Below are positions 17,367 to 26,475 of a stretch of DNA of 48,735 nt, one piece after another; the stretch's first letter is position 1; each line of letters begins with the position of its first letter. The notes under the pieces were generated by a model, which ran no database searches, was not told the origin of the DNA, and was given only the letters and a program-made list of their open reading frames with translations. Where the stretch lies: the NCBI GenBank assembly GCA_017656145.1, contig JACDOI010000015.1, forward strand, positions 1 through 48,735, read 5' to 3'. This DNA comes from Bacillota bacterium (GTDB lineage: Bacteria > Bacillota > Limnochordia > Limnochordales > ZCTH02-B6). The translations under genes and the position numbers were made by a program.

Positions 17367-18461
17367 CTAGCGGGTGATGGGGCCAATCACATACGCCCGC
17401 TCGATGATCAAGGCGATCCGATCTCCAGGAGCCAGATCGCCCATGGGTTCCCCTTCGATGCGCAACCGCTTGTTTCCGACTTCCACGACGTAGTCCATCC
17501 TATTGCCCAGGTATGTGCGGCGCACCAAGACCGCCGCAAAGCCCCCTTCTGGCTGCTCGGCGGATGAGATGCGGCCGGCGATGCGCACGTGTTCGGGGCG
17601 CACAAGGACTTTTACCAGCTTGCCCGGGGCGAGGTCCGGCGGGCACTCGGCCCCAATCCGCGCGCGGCCGTCCAGCACGTCCAGGACGGCCTCGCTCCCC
17701 TCACGCGCGATCACGGTCCCCTGCAGGAAATTGGCCAGCCCCACAAACCGGGCCACGAACTCGCTGGCCGGGCGCTCGTAGATTTCCTCGGCCGGCCCCA
17801 CCTGTTCGACGCGCCCCCGGTTCATCACCACGATGCGATCGGACATGGCCATGGCCTCGGCCTGGTCGTGGGTGACGTAGATGATGGTGACCTGCATCCG
17901 CCGCTGCAGCTCCTTGATCTCGAAACGCATGGACTCGCGCAACTGCGCGTCCAAGTTGCTGAGGGGCTCATCCAAAAGCAGCACCCGCGGCCGCATGACC
18001 AGCGCCCGGGCAAGAGCCACCCGCTGCTGCTGGCCGCCGGAAAGCTGGTTGGGGTACCGGTCGGCCAAGTGATCGAGCTGGACCAGGGAAAGAATTTCTT
18101 CCACCCGCTGCCGGATCTCGTTCCGGGGCCGCTTTTGCACCTTGAGCGGGTAGGCCACGTTGGCGAATACGTTCATGTGCGGCCACACCGCGTACGATTG
18201 GAACACCATGCCCATGCGGCGCCTCTCCGGCGGGATGAAAATGCCATCCCGGGGCGACGCCAGGCAGTCGTCGTCCAGGAAGATGCGTCCTCCGGTAGGT
18301 TCCACAAAGCCGGCGATCATGCGCAGGGTGGTCGTCTTGCCGCATCCGGACGGGCCCAGCAAGGTAACGAATTCCCGGTCGGGAATCGTCAGGTCCAAGT
18401 CCGCGACCGCCGTCGTCTCGCCGTACCGCTTGGTGATGCCCTCCAAACGCACCTGTGCCAC
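17367..18461 (-). CDS. ABC importer ATPase of the Fe3+/putrescine/phosphonate class
   Basis: This 364-residue ATPase has Walker A GPSGCGKTTT, signature LSGGQQQRVALARAL, Walker B VLLLDEPLSNLD and switch His IYVTHDQ. A C-terminal TOBE-like regulatory domain (about 280-360) follows, as in FbpC, PotA and AfuC. GTG 18461 follows GGAGGG. It lies 17 bases after the permease gene and energises that permease. Substrate class is discussed under the binding protein. Confidence 0.93.
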   Translation of the reverse strand: MAQVRLEGITKRYGETTAVADLDLTIPDREFVTLLGPSGCGKTTTLRMIAGFVEPTGGRIFLDDDCLASPRDGIFIPPERRRMGMVFQSYAVWPHMNVFANVAYPLKVQKRPRNEIRQRVEEILSLVQLDHLADRYPNQLSGGQQQRVALARALVMRPRVLLLDEPLSNLDAQLRESMRFEIKELQRRMQVTIIYVTHDQAEAMAMSDRIVVMNRGRVEQVGPAEEIYERPASEFVARFVGLANFLQGTVIAREGSEAVLDVLDGRARIGAECPPDLAPGKLVKVLVRPEHVRIAGRISSAEQPEGGFAAVLVRRTYLGNRMDYVVEVGNKRLRIEGEPMGDLAPGDRIALIIERAYVIGPITR

Positions 18462-18478
18462 GAAATGTCCCTCCAACA

Positions 18479-20284
18479 CTAAAAACCGAGCTTGCCCCGG
18501 GTGACCGCTCGAACCGTCACGTTCAGCACGAGCACGACTATGATCAGCACCACGGAGAGGGCCGCCGTCAGAAGCATCTTCCCTTCCTCGTGCAGGGAAT
18601 AGACCAGCACGCCGATGGTCTCGTTGCCCACAGCCCACAAGAGCGCGGACAAGGTCAGCTCGGTCAAGCTCGGGATGGCCGCCAGGAACCACGCCGCCAC
18701 CAATCCGGGCCGAATGAGCGGCCAGACTACGTCGGCGAACGAGCGCCACGGCGAAGCCCCGGACATGCGGGCCACTTCCTCCAAGGTGTCGTCGATCTGA
18801 TGCAGGTTGGAACCGACGGTGCGCACCCCAAGAACGAGAAACCGGGCCACGTACGCAACCAAAAGGAGCCAGATGGTGTTGTACAGCGCCCAATCGACAA
18901 TGGGCAGCGGTTTGAGAAAGGCCAGGATCATGCTTAAGGCCACTACCGTTCCCGGAACCGCGTAAGGGATGGCCACCAGCGCCTCCAGCACCCCCGCACC
19001 CCGGGCCCGGGCCTTCACGTTCAAGTACGCGAGGATCGTCCCCAGCAGAGCAACCACCGTGCCCGTGGCCGCGGCCAAAAACAGGCTGTTGCGGATGGCC
19101 CGGTGGACCGCCGGCAACTGGAACAGGGAGGCGTAATTGTCCCAGGTAAAGTTGCCCGCACCTAGAGGAATCCCGTACGCCCGCGTGAGCGATGTGGCCA
19201 CGATGGCCAGAATCGGTGCGAAGGTGGTGAGGCAGACGAACACAAGCAGCGCGGCGAACACCGGCCAGCGCCAGCGGCGCAGGCGCACCAGCTGGGGGGT
19301 GGTATGCTTGCCCGCGATGACCGTATAACTGCCCCGTCGCAGCAGCAAGCGCTGCGCTTGCATGGTCAGTATGGCCACACCGACCAATAGCATGGACAAG
19401 GCCGCGGCGAGCTGCAGATTGGCCTCGAGATCGAAATTGAGCACCGTCAGATAGATGCGGGTGGTCAGAACGTAAAACCGATCCGGAAAGCCGATGACGG
19501 CCGGGATACCGAAATTGCCCAAAAGGAACATGAACAACAGCACAGCGCCCGAAAAGATGCTGGGCATCATCAAGGGAAGGGTGATGTCGCGCATGGTGCG
19601 CCATGGGCTTGCGCCTGACATCTGTGCCGCCTCTTCAAGGGACGCGTCCATCCGGCTGAAGGGCCCAACGGTGACGATGTAGGGAATCGGATAGCCATAG
19701 AGGATCATCACAAATACGACGCCCCACTTGCCGTAGAGCCGCACCAGGGGATCCCACGATCCGGTCAGCCACATCCAGAACTCGTTGACATATCCCACAG
19801 GCCCAAGCAAATAGATCCAGGCAATGGCCCCGATGAAGGGCGGGATCAGGTAAGGGACGATCAGGATGGTACGGAAAAATCCCCTTCCCGGCACGTCGGT
19901 GCGGGTCACCACCCATGCCAGGGAAACCCCGATCAACACACCGCCCAGCGTGGCCCACAGGCTCACCGACAGGCTGTTGATCAGGGCGGTGAAGTTCTCA
20001 TTGCGGGTGAACACCCGCTCAAAGTTGTACAGCGAGAACTGGCCGTCCACCAGCAGGCTGTTCCACACCAGGGTGATGGCCGGATACGCGACGAACAACC
20101 CGACGACGATCAACAGGGCCAGCCAGACCAGGTACATGGAGGATGCGCTTCGCACCTTGCGCCATATCCGCACCTGGAGCGCGGAGGGTCCAGGTGTGAT
20201 CGCCAACGCCGTGATCCCCCGCTTTCGCGCTGGAGAGGGAGCCTGCGGGCCCCCTCCCCGGTCTATCCGGGACTCAGCTCTCAA
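18479..20284 (-). CDS. two-domain ABC importer permease (FbpB/AfuB type)
   Basis: The roughly 601-residue permease has two fused membrane domains, each with about six helices. Each has an EAA loop: EEAAQMSGASPWRTMRDITLP and EEVARMSGASPWRSFADVVWP. This internal duplication is typical of ferric, hexose-phosphate and 2-aminoethylphosphonate importers. The start is uncertain; a TTG at 20284 overlaps the end of the binding-protein gene by 11 bases and has a GGAAGAG upstream, but the first 40 residues have no clear homology and a later start is possible. Confidence 0.9.
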   Translation of the reverse strand: MRAESRIDRGGGPQAPSPARKRGITALAITPGPSALQVRIWRKVRSASSMYLVWLALLIVVGLFVAYPAITLVWNSLLVDGQFSLYNFERVFTRNENFTALINSLSVSLWATLGGVLIGVSLAWVVTRTDVPGRGFFRTILIVPYLIPPFIGAIAWIYLLGPVGYVNEFWMWLTGSWDPLVRLYGKWGVVFVMILYGYPIPYIVTVGPFSRMDASLEEAAQMSGASPWRTMRDITLPLMMPSIFSGAVLLFMFLLGNFGIPAVIGFPDRFYVLTTRIYLTVLNFDLEANLQLAAALSMLLVGVAILTMQAQRLLLRRGSYTVIAGKHTTPQLVRLRRWRWPVFAALLVFVCLTTFAPILAIVATSLTRAYGIPLGAGNFTWDNYASLFQLPAVHRAIRNSLFLAAATGTVVALLGTILAYLNVKARARGAGVLEALVAIPYAVPGTVVALSMILAFLKPLPIVDWALYNTIWLLLVAYVARFLVLGVRTVGSNLHQIDDTLEEVARMSGASPWRSFADVVWPLIRPGLVAAWFLAAIPSLTELTLSALLWAVGNETIGVLVYSLHEEGKMLLTAALSVVLIIVVLVLNVTVRAVTRGKLGF

Positions 20285-21278
20285 AGCGCTCTTCCCAAGT
20301 CGTCTTCAGTTCCTCCCGGTGCTCCTGGATATACTCGCTGTCAGTAGGGGCAATTTGCAACCGTTCCAGATCCGGCGTCCCCGGCGGCACGCCCATGTTC
20401 GGCCGCACCGGGATGTATCCCTGCTTGACGAACAAGCGCTGCCCCCGCTCGGACAGCAAGTACTCAACGAACGCCGTCGCCGCCCCCGGGTTCCGGCTGG
20501 TCTTCAGCACCGCCACAGGGGTCGGGATGAGGATGGCGCCCTCATCGGGCCAGATGTGCTCTACGGGCGAACCCTGGTTCTTGAGGTTGCGGATCATGAA
20601 GTCGACGACGGACACCATCGCGTATTCGCCTGATGCCAGCTTTTGAGCGAGCACGCCGTTGGAGCGCTCGATGACGACGCCGTGTTCCTGCAACTGCTCG
20701 AAGTAGGACCAGCCGAACTCAGGGATGTTCACCAAGGTTCCCAGCGTGGAGAACGCGGCACCCGAATAAAGGGGGCTGGCCATCGCGATGCGCCCACGGA
20801 TGTTGGGATGGAGCATGTCCTTCCAGCTGGTAGGCGGCTCCCCGCGCCAACGCCGGGTGTTGTAGGCGATCACGTTGAAGATCTGGCGCACCTCGTGGTA
20901 GCGGCCGCCCGCGTAGCGGAAATGTTCAGGCAGGTCGGCAACATGGATGTCGAGCGGCAGCAGCAGATCCTCGCGGGCCAAGTAGTCAAAGAAGGCGATG
21001 TCGGCAAACCAGATCACGTCCGCCTGGATCTCGCCGGCCTCCATCTCCGCCTGGAGTTTGGCGATCACCGGGCCCGTTCCCGACCGAAAGATTTCCACCT
21101 TCACGCCCGGATGCAGTTGCTCGAAATCCTGGGCCATCTCGCTCACCTGATCCAGCGATTCGGACGTGTACAAGGTGATGGTGCCCGACGCGCCGGCCCA
21201 GGCCACAGGGCTTAGCAGCAGCACAAGAAGCGGGACGATCGCCAACAAGAAGTTACGGCCTAGAAGCGCCGTTTTCAC
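20274..21278 (-). CDS. periplasmic-type solute-binding protein of the Fe3+ family, non-iron variant
   Basis: This is a 334-residue extracytoplasmic binding protein with a signal peptide (cleavage near ALA/AWA at about residue 25) and a type II fold. It matches the FbpA/AfuA/AepX superfamily: ITLYTSESLDQV, ADVIWFAD, and the late EYLLSERGQRLFVKQGYIPVRP motif. The twin-tyrosine iron site near residue 220 of true ferric proteins is replaced by VSVVDFM, so an organophosphate or sugar phosphate is more likely than iron. GTG 21278 follows GGAGGAGG. It heads the importer operon, and a TACAGATGTAA motif lies 33 bases upstream. Confidence 0.88.
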   Translation of the reverse strand: MKTALLGRNFLLAIVPLLVLLLSPVAWAGASGTITLYTSESLDQVSEMAQDFEQLHPGVKVEIFRSGTGPVIAKLQAEMEAGEIQADVIWFADIAFFDYLAREDLLLPLDIHVADLPEHFRYAGGRYHEVRQIFNVIAYNTRRWRGEPPTSWKDMLHPNIRGRIAMASPLYSGAAFSTLGTLVNIPEFGWSYFEQLQEHGVVIERSNGVLAQKLASGEYAMVSVVDFMIRNLKNQGSPVEHIWPDEGAILIPTPVAVLKTSRNPGAATAFVEYLLSERGQRLFVKQGYIPVRPNMGVPPGTPDLERLQIAPTDSEYIQEHREELKTTWEERFES

Positions 21279-21310
21279 CGTCGATTCCTCCTCCTCACCG
21301 GTGGAGCCTG

Positions 21311-21479
21311 TACAGATGTAACGCCAATCAAGGTCCGCATCCCACGCAGTTCCAGTGAGCCGTACCACCTCCCCCACGTGAACTGTCGTTCAAATATGCA
21401 GACAAATGTTTCTCAAGGAGTTGTGTTCGCCGGCCCATCCTGCCCCCCTACCCCTGCGGTGAGAATTTACAGATGTAAA
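21311..21479 (-). promoter_or_regulatory. paired TACAGATGTAA motif, putative operator of the importer operon
   Basis: The 11-mer TACAGATGTAA occurs at 21311-21321 and again at 21468-21478. The second copy is part of a perfect 14-bp palindromic frame, TTTACA-GA-TGTAAA (21466-21479). The first lies 33 bases before the binding-protein GTG. The copies are 157 bases apart in an otherwise gene-free region that is AT-richer than its surroundings. They could be two half-sites for a repressor looping over the promoter. The regulator is not evident in the window. Confidence 0.4.
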
Positions 21480-21491
21480 AAGCCACTTTAC

Positions 21492-21556
21492 AGGGGCAAA
21501 ACGCAAGGGGCCCGGATTATCCCGGCAACGCATGAAGCCAGGATATCCGGGCCCCT
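21492..21556 (-). terminator. terminator at the end of the PTS-dehydrogenase operon
   Basis: AGGGGCCCGGAT (21506-21517) and ATCCGGGCCCCT (21545-21556) are perfect 12-bp inverted arms around a 27-base loop. On the minus strand the second arm is followed by TGCGTTTTG. It sits 36 bases after the E1-beta stop and marks the 3' end of the long operon. Confidence 0.75.
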
Positions 21557-21591
21557 CGGGAAAGAACGCACCATAGAGCCCCGGTACCGGA

Positions 21592-22602
21592 TTATGCCAT
21601 GCCGCCCACCCGCACGCGGCGGCTCTCCCGCATCAACCGCCGGCATGCCTCGACGATGTCGTCTTCCTGAGGAACCGCTGCTTTCTCCAACCGGGGATTG
21701 TACGGGATGGGCACATCTTTGCCCGCCAGGCGCAACACCGGCGCGTCCAAGAAGTCGAAGGCTTCGCTTTCTACGATGGTGCCGACGATTTCGCCGCCGA
21801 ATCCGGCGAACTTGTTGGCCTCGTGGACGACCACCGCCCGGCCGGTCTTGCACACCGACGCGATGACCGTTTCGGCATCGAGCGGCCGCAGGCTTCGCAG
21901 GTCGATGACTTCCGCCGAAATGCCCTCGTCGGCCAGCCGTTCGGCCGCTTGCAGGCTTCTAGGCACCATCACCGACGTTGCGACGACGGTCACATCCCGC
22001 CCTTCCCGCCGGACGGCGGCTTTGCCGATGGGCACGGTGTACTCGTCCTCGGGCACGGGCCCTTTCGTCTTGTACAACAGCTTATGCTCGAACACCACGA
22101 CCGGGTTGTTGTCCCGGATAGCCGCCTTCAACAGCCCTTTCGCATCATGAGGAGTAGCCGGCGCGACCACTTTCAGCCCGGGGATGTGCATAAACCACGT
22201 CTCCAGGCTCTGCGAATGCTGGGCCGCGGCGCCGGTGCCCGAGCCGGCGGGAGTTCGCACGACCATGGGCACCTCAGCCTTGCCCCCGAACATGTACCGC
22301 ATCTTGGCCGCCTGGTTGACCAGCTGATCCGCGCCGATGGTCAAGAAGTCCGAAAACTGGACTTCCGCCACCGGGCGCATGCCGACCACCGCCGCTCCGA
22401 CTGCCGCACCGATGATGGCCGCCTCGGACAAAGGCGTATCCATCACCCGGTCCTCACCGAACTCTTCCACAAGACCGAGCGTCACGCCGAACGCGCCGCC
22501 GTAGACGCCGATGTCCTCGCCCAGGAGAAACACCCGCGGGTCCCGGCGCATCTCCTCCGCCAACGCTTCTCGAACCGCCTGAGCATACGTGATCTCGCGC
22601 AT
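21592..22602 (-). CDS. 2-oxoacid/acetoin dehydrogenase E1 beta subunit
   Basis: This 336-residue protein is the beta subunit of a thiamine-diphosphate E1 heterotetramer. Signature parts are [42 protein letters not shown], the AQHSQSLE segment and the [11 protein letters not shown] block. Its length (336) fits AcoB and PDH E1-beta alike. Cobinding with the alpha subunit, it forms the thiamine-diphosphate site. ATG 22602 has a GGGGGATCAGG site. It is the last gene of the operon, 14 bases after the alpha gene and 36 bases before the terminator. The ligand is discussed in the findings. Confidence 0.95.
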   Translation of the reverse strand: MREITYAQAVREALAEEMRRDPRVFLLGEDIGVYGGAFGVTLGLVEEFGEDRVMDTPLSEAAIIGAAVGAAVVGMRPVAEVQFSDFLTIGADQLVNQAAKMRYMFGGKAEVPMVVRTPAGSGTGAAAQHSQSLETWFMHIPGLKVVAPATPHDAKGLLKAAIRDNNPVVVFEHKLLYKTKGPVPEDEYTVPIGKAAVRREGRDVTVVATSVMVPRSLQAAERLADEGISAEVIDLRSLRPLDAETVIASVCKTGRAVVVHEANKFAGFGGEIVGTIVESEAFDFLDAPVLRLAGKDVPIPYNPRLEKAAVPQEDDIVEACRRLMRESRRVRVGGMA

Positions 22603-22616
22603 GACCTGATCCCCCG

Positions 22617-23612
22617 CTAGGCGTAAACCCCGTCGGCCAGCTGGGCTACGTCCGGTTCCGGCTGCTCTTCGGCAAACTCGATGGCCGCCTGGATTTCCGC
22701 CTTGATGTCTTCACCGATGCGCTCCGCCTCGGCCGGCGACAGGATCCCGGCCGCGATGAGCCGCTCCTCAAGCCGCCGGATGGGACACCGCGCTTTCCAC
22801 TCTTCGATCTCTTCCCGGGTTCGGTACCGGTTGGCATCGCTTTTGGAATGGCCCCGCCACCGGTACGTCCGGGTCTCGATGAGCGTCGGTCCTTCGCCCG
22901 CGCGGGCCCGGTCCACGGCCTTTCGGGCCGCTTCATACACGGCTAAGACGTCATTGCCGTCCACCGAAACGCCGGGCAAGCCGTACGCCCGGGCCCGGGC
23001 TTCGATGTCGGGATTGCCGAGGCCTTTTTCGACCGGCATGGACATGGCGTACTGGTTGTTTTCGCACACGTACACCACCGGAAGCCGGAAGACGCTCGCG
23101 AAGTTCACCGCTTCGTGAAACGACCCTTGAGCCAGGGCGCCGTCGCCGAAGAAGCACATGACTACCCGGCCAAGCCCCAGCTTCTTGCACGCCAGCGCCG
23201 CGCCGGTGGCGATGGGGATGCCGCCGCCGACGATGCCGTTGGCGCCCAAGTTGCCCGCGGCGACGTCGGCAATGTGCATGGACCCGCCCCGCCCGCGGCA
23301 ATAGCCGGTCTCCTTGCCCCGCAGTTCGGCCATCATCTTCGGGATCGACGCGCCTTTCGCGATCCCATGCCCGTGGCCCCGGTGGGTGCTGGTGATGTAG
23401 TCGTCGGGGGCCAGCGCTTCAATGGCTCCGACGGCTGACGCTTCTTCGCCGATGTAAAGATGGAACGTTCCCCATATGCGGCCCGCCTGAAACAGCTTAT
23501 CGACCTCTTCCTCGAAATGCCGGATGCGGCGCATCTGGCGGTACATGTGCAGCAGCCGCTCGGGCCCAAGCCCCAATTGCCGGGCTTTCGCCTGCCAGTC
23601 CTGTTCCTTCAT
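22617..23612 (-). CDS. acetoin-dehydrogenase-type E1 alpha subunit
   Basis: This 331-residue thiamine-diphosphate E1 alpha subunit has the diphosphate-binding motif [17 protein letters not shown] followed by the VVYVCENN end. The upstream [10 protein letters not shown] and [12 protein letters not shown] motifs are typical of acetoin dehydrogenase AcoA and related enzymes. The protein is also of AcoA length, shorter than most PDH E1-alpha subunits. It would decarboxylate a 2-oxoacid or cleave an acyloin and hand the acyl group to E2 lipoate. It lies between E2 and E1-beta, an order (E2, alpha, beta) unlike the usual alpha, beta, E2. Confidence 0.93.
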   Translation of the reverse strand: MKEQDWQAKARQLGLGPERLLHMYRQMRRIRHFEEEVDKLFQAGRIWGTFHLYIGEEASAVGAIEALAPDDYITSTHRGHGHGIAKGASIPKMMAELRGKETGYCRGRGGSMHIADVAAGNLGANGIVGGGIPIATGAALACKKLGLGRVVMCFFGDGALAQGSFHEAVNFASVFRLPVVYVCENNQYAMSMPVEKGLGNPDIEARARAYGLPGVSVDGNDVLAVYEAARKAVDRARAGEGPTLIETRTYRWRGHSKSDANRYRTREEIEEWKARCPIRRLEERLIAAGILSPAEAERIGEDIKAEIQAAIEFAEEQPEPDVAQLADGVYA

Positions 23613-23645
23613 CGGTCTCCCCCCATTCGCTTGGCCGCGCGCCTG

Positions 23646-24995
23646 CTACAAGAGCAGTAGCTCCGGGCGCTGGCTGAGCTCAGCAATCTGCCGGAGAAAC
23701 TCCGCCGCCGGAACCCCGTCCACGACGCGATGATCAAAGGAAAGACTGAGCACCATCATGGACCGGGCGCACACCTGGCCGTCCCGGATGACCGGCTTTT
23801 CCACGATGCGGCCCAGGCCCAAGATGGCCGTTTCGGGCGCGTTGATGATGGGCGTGAAGGCGTCGATCCCGTACGCGCCCAGATTGCTGATGGTAAACGT
23901 TCCTCCCCGCATCTCGTCCGGGGACAGCTCCCCGCGGCGGGCAGCTTCCACCAGCCTTCGCCGCTTCCGGGCGACGGCTTGAATGCCTAGGCTCCCGGCC
24001 CGGCGAATGACGGGCACCAATAGTCCCCCCGGAACCGCGACCGCGATGCCGATGTGCGCCTCGGGTTCCAGGACGATCTCGTCGCCTTCCAGCCGGGCAT
24101 TGAGGTAGGGGTGGTCGGCAAGCGCCCGGGCGGCAATGCGCACAAACAGATCGACGTACGAGATGCCGTCCCCGCCCCGGTTCCGGTCCGCTTCGTTCAA
24201 GGCCGAACGAACCCGAACCAGCTCCGTTACGTCCGCCTCGGTGGTGAGGGTCACGTGAGGGGCCGTAAAGGCGCTCTTGGTCATCCGCTGGGCGATGGCG
24301 CGGCGCATGGGGCTGATGGGAACCCGCCGGGGCACCGGGGAGACGCCTCCGGGGGCCGTCGCCGGCGACGCTGAGCTTGCGCCTCCGGCGACGGCCGCAG
24401 GCTCCGCCGAACTCTCGGCGGATGGCGTCTTGGAGGCCTTCTGCACGCCCGCGGTCCCCAGCCCCGTCCGCGCAGCGTACTCCTCCACGTCAGCCCTGGT
24501 CACCCGCCCCCGGGGCCCGCTGCCTGGCACGGCGGCCAGGTCGAGGCCCAATTCCCGGGCCATTCGCCGCGCCACGGGCGTCGCCCGCACCCGCCCGCCG
24601 CCCCCGGTCTGGGCCCGTTCCTCAGGCGCGCCTGCTTCGGCCTGGAGAATCTCCGCCAGGCCGGAACCGTCCGGAGCCTTCCCACCGGCCGCGGTTGATT
24701 CGGCCGGGCCTTGCGGCGGGCTGCCGGCAGCCGGCAACAGGGCCGAGATGTCCTCATCGGCTGCGGCAATGATCGCGATGGGCGTGTTGATGGGCACGGT
24801 CGTGTCAGGGCCGACTAAGATCTTGCGCAACACGCCGCTCGCGGGGGCCTCTACCTCGATGTCGACCTTGTCGGTCAAGACGCTGAGGAGCGGCTCCCCT
24901 TCCTGTACGGGCTCCCCTTCCGCCTTGAACCACTTGGTGACGGTGCCTTCCTCCATCGTCATGCCCAGTTTCGGCATGGTGACCTGCGTCGCCAC
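23646..24995 (-). CDS. dihydrolipoamide acyltransferase (E2) with one lipoyl domain
   Basis: This 449-residue E2 has one lipoyl domain (1-80) with the lipoylated lysine in the [12 protein letters not shown] motif. A long Ala/Gly/Ser/Pro linker follows, then a peripheral-subunit-binding domain (about 135-170; [21 protein letters not shown]). The catalytic domain ends with [16 protein letters not shown], the active-site His/Asp motif. It transfers the acyl group from lipoate to CoA. GTG 24995 follows AGGAGGGT. No E3 (dihydrolipoamide dehydrogenase) gene is in the window, so a shared E3 must be used. It is first of the three complex genes. Confidence 0.95.
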   Translation of the reverse strand: MATQVTMPKLGMTMEEGTVTKWFKAEGEPVQEGEPLLSVLTDKVDIEVEAPASGVLRKILVGPDTTVPINTPIAIIAAADEDISALLPAAGSPPQGPAESTAAGGKAPDGSGLAEILQAEAGAPEERAQTGGGGRVRATPVARRMARELGLDLAAVPGSGPRGRVTRADVEEYAARTGLGTAGVQKASKTPSAESSAEPAAVAGGASSASPATAPGGVSPVPRRVPISPMRRAIAQRMTKSAFTAPHVTLTTEADVTELVRVRSALNEADRNRGGDGISYVDLFVRIAARALADHPYLNARLEGDEIVLEPEAHIGIAVAVPGGLLVPVIRRAGSLGIQAVARKRRRLVEAARRGELSPDEMRGGTFTISNLGAYGIDAFTPIINAPETAILGLGRIVEKPVIRDGQVCARSMMVLSLSFDHRVVDGVPAAEFLRQIAELSQRPELLLL

Positions 24996-25007
24996 GCGTC
25001 AACCCTC

Positions 25008-26330
25008 CTAGGACGCGGCCGCCGCGGACGGTCGGCGGCCCGTCTCATCCATCGACTGTTGTAGCCGCCACAGGCTGACCAGCGTCGACGCCTCATCCAT
25101 CTGGACGTCGTCCAAGGTGAGGACCGTTTCCGCGGGAACGTCCCGCACGACCGTCGTGCCCTGTCCGGCCAGCCCAAGCGGCAACGCCCCCAGCTCCCGG
25201 GCCTGCTCCGCCGGCATGATGCGGCCGTATACCGTGAATCCGCCGATGCCGTCCAGCCGCTGGCCCGCTTTCAGGGGCTGTTTGGCCACTGCGACAGTCT
25301 CGGCCCGGTGAAACCGCTGCACGATCGTGGGGCGGCCATCCAGCGCGGCCCGGGCGATGCTGACCGGCGTCTCCAGGCTGCACAGGTGGAACGGGCGGTA
25401 CAGCAGGAAATACGGTCCTTCGCCCATGCCCAGATATGTCATCTCGCGACGGACTTCGGGCTGATCGGTCCGCACGACGACGAACACCCCAGGCGCCACG
25501 CCCCGGACGTAGTCGACGACGCCGGTGCGGGACAAAATGCCGCCCTCGGCCTGTGGGCGGAACAGCCGCACTAGGTCGTCCAAGCCCCCCGCGGGACCGT
25601 GCATCCCAGGCCGGTCGGGCACAAGCCCGGTGGCGTTGGCGAGGATGGTCATCTCGATCATGGTCTTGCTCCCGTCGACGAACGAGGCGAGCATCCGGGG
25701 GTTCATGCCCTGCCGCCGGGCCCGGTCCGCGACGGTGTCGGGAGTGGCCTGCACGTCCAGCGGGTTGTTCTTGCCCTTACCGGCCGCGACCACCTCGAAT
25801 CCCAACCCGTCGGCGAACTCAAACAACTCGTAGCACACAGCCGGCTCGTCTCCCGCCGCGCCCGTGTACACGACGCCTGCCATGCGGGCCAGCCGGTACA
25901 GCATCCGGCCGACGGTCGCATCCGCCTCGGCATTGAGCATGACCACGTGCTTCTTGCGGGTGATAGCTTCCAGGGCTATGCGTGCACCGGCCTCGGGATG
26001 GCCGGTAGCCTCCACCACGACATCGACATGGGGAATGTCCAGAGCGATGTCCGCGCTGGACAGGGCCAAAACCCCGCCTTCCTCCACCCATCCGGCGGCT
26101 TCAGACACCCTCGCCGGTTGCCGAATGGACCCTTCCGGCACCCCGGCGGCGCGGTGCGCCTCAACGGCCCTGCCGGGCACCACGTCGGCCACCGCGACGA
26201 CGCGGATGCCCCGCATCCCCGCCACCTGGGCCACGAGCCCCCGGCCCATTTGTCCGGCTCCGACGACGGCCACCCGCACCGGACAACCTTGCTCCTCCAG
26301 CTCACGCAACCGGTCGTTGTACCCGAGCAT
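25008..26330 (-). CDS. COG4091 SAF-domain oxidoreductase, DXR-like (DRL) family
   Basis: This 440-residue protein begins with an NAD(P)-binding Rossmann domain ([13 protein letters not shown] near residue 20). It continues with the characteristic [36 protein letters not shown] and [15 protein letters not shown] motifs. It ends with a SAF domain (from about 340: [19 protein letters not shown] and YGR). Such proteins are often annotated as homoserine dehydrogenase-like. The family also contains the Brucella DRL enzyme, which interconverts 1-deoxy-D-xylulose 5-phosphate and 2-C-methyl-D-erythritol 4-phosphate. Not all members need have that activity. ATG 26330 has GGAGGCGGG upstream. It lies between the PTS enzyme I gene (145-base gap) and E2 (12-base gap), which suggests a catabolic step on a PTS-imported phosphorylated polyol. 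Confidence 0.8.
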   Translation of the reverse strand: MLGYNDRLRELEEQGCPVRVAVVGAGQMGRGLVAQVAGMRGIRVVAVADVVPGRAVEAHRAAGVPEGSIRQPARVSEAAGWVEEGGVLALSSADIALDIPHVDVVVEATGHPEAGARIALEAITRKKHVVMLNAEADATVGRMLYRLARMAGVVYTGAAGDEPAVCYELFEFADGLGFEVVAAGKGKNNPLDVQATPDTVADRARRQGMNPRMLASFVDGSKTMIEMTILANATGLVPDRPGMHGPAGGLDDLVRLFRPQAEGGILSRTGVVDYVRGVAPGVFVVVRTDQPEVRREMTYLGMGEGPYFLLYRPFHLCSLETPVSIARAALDGRPTIVQRFHRAETVAVAKQPLKAGQRLDGIGGFTVYGRIMPAEQARELGALPLGLAGQGTTVVRDVPAETVLTLDDVQMDEASTLVSLWRLQQSMDETGRRPSAAAAS

Positions 26331-26475
26331 CGCTTGCCCGCCTCCATTGTCGGCACTTTCGTTCTGTCCACGACACAAAAGTTAGTCGATGATCGCTTTC
26401 GTCCCCATGCGGCGAATCCCTGCCCCTTCTCCCGGGACGGTCGCCGCTTCTTGGGAAACCCGGCGCCAGGCGTCG

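Noticed and set aside
20274-21278. Calling the ABC importer a ferric iron system (FbpABC)
   Set aside because: The family match is real, but the twin-tyrosine iron site is absent and the operon partners act on sugar or phosphate compounds.
25008-26330. Calling the SAF-domain protein a homoserine dehydrogenase
   Set aside because: Only the N-terminal NAD-binding fold is shared; the rest matches COG4091/DRL, and no threonine or methionine genes are near.
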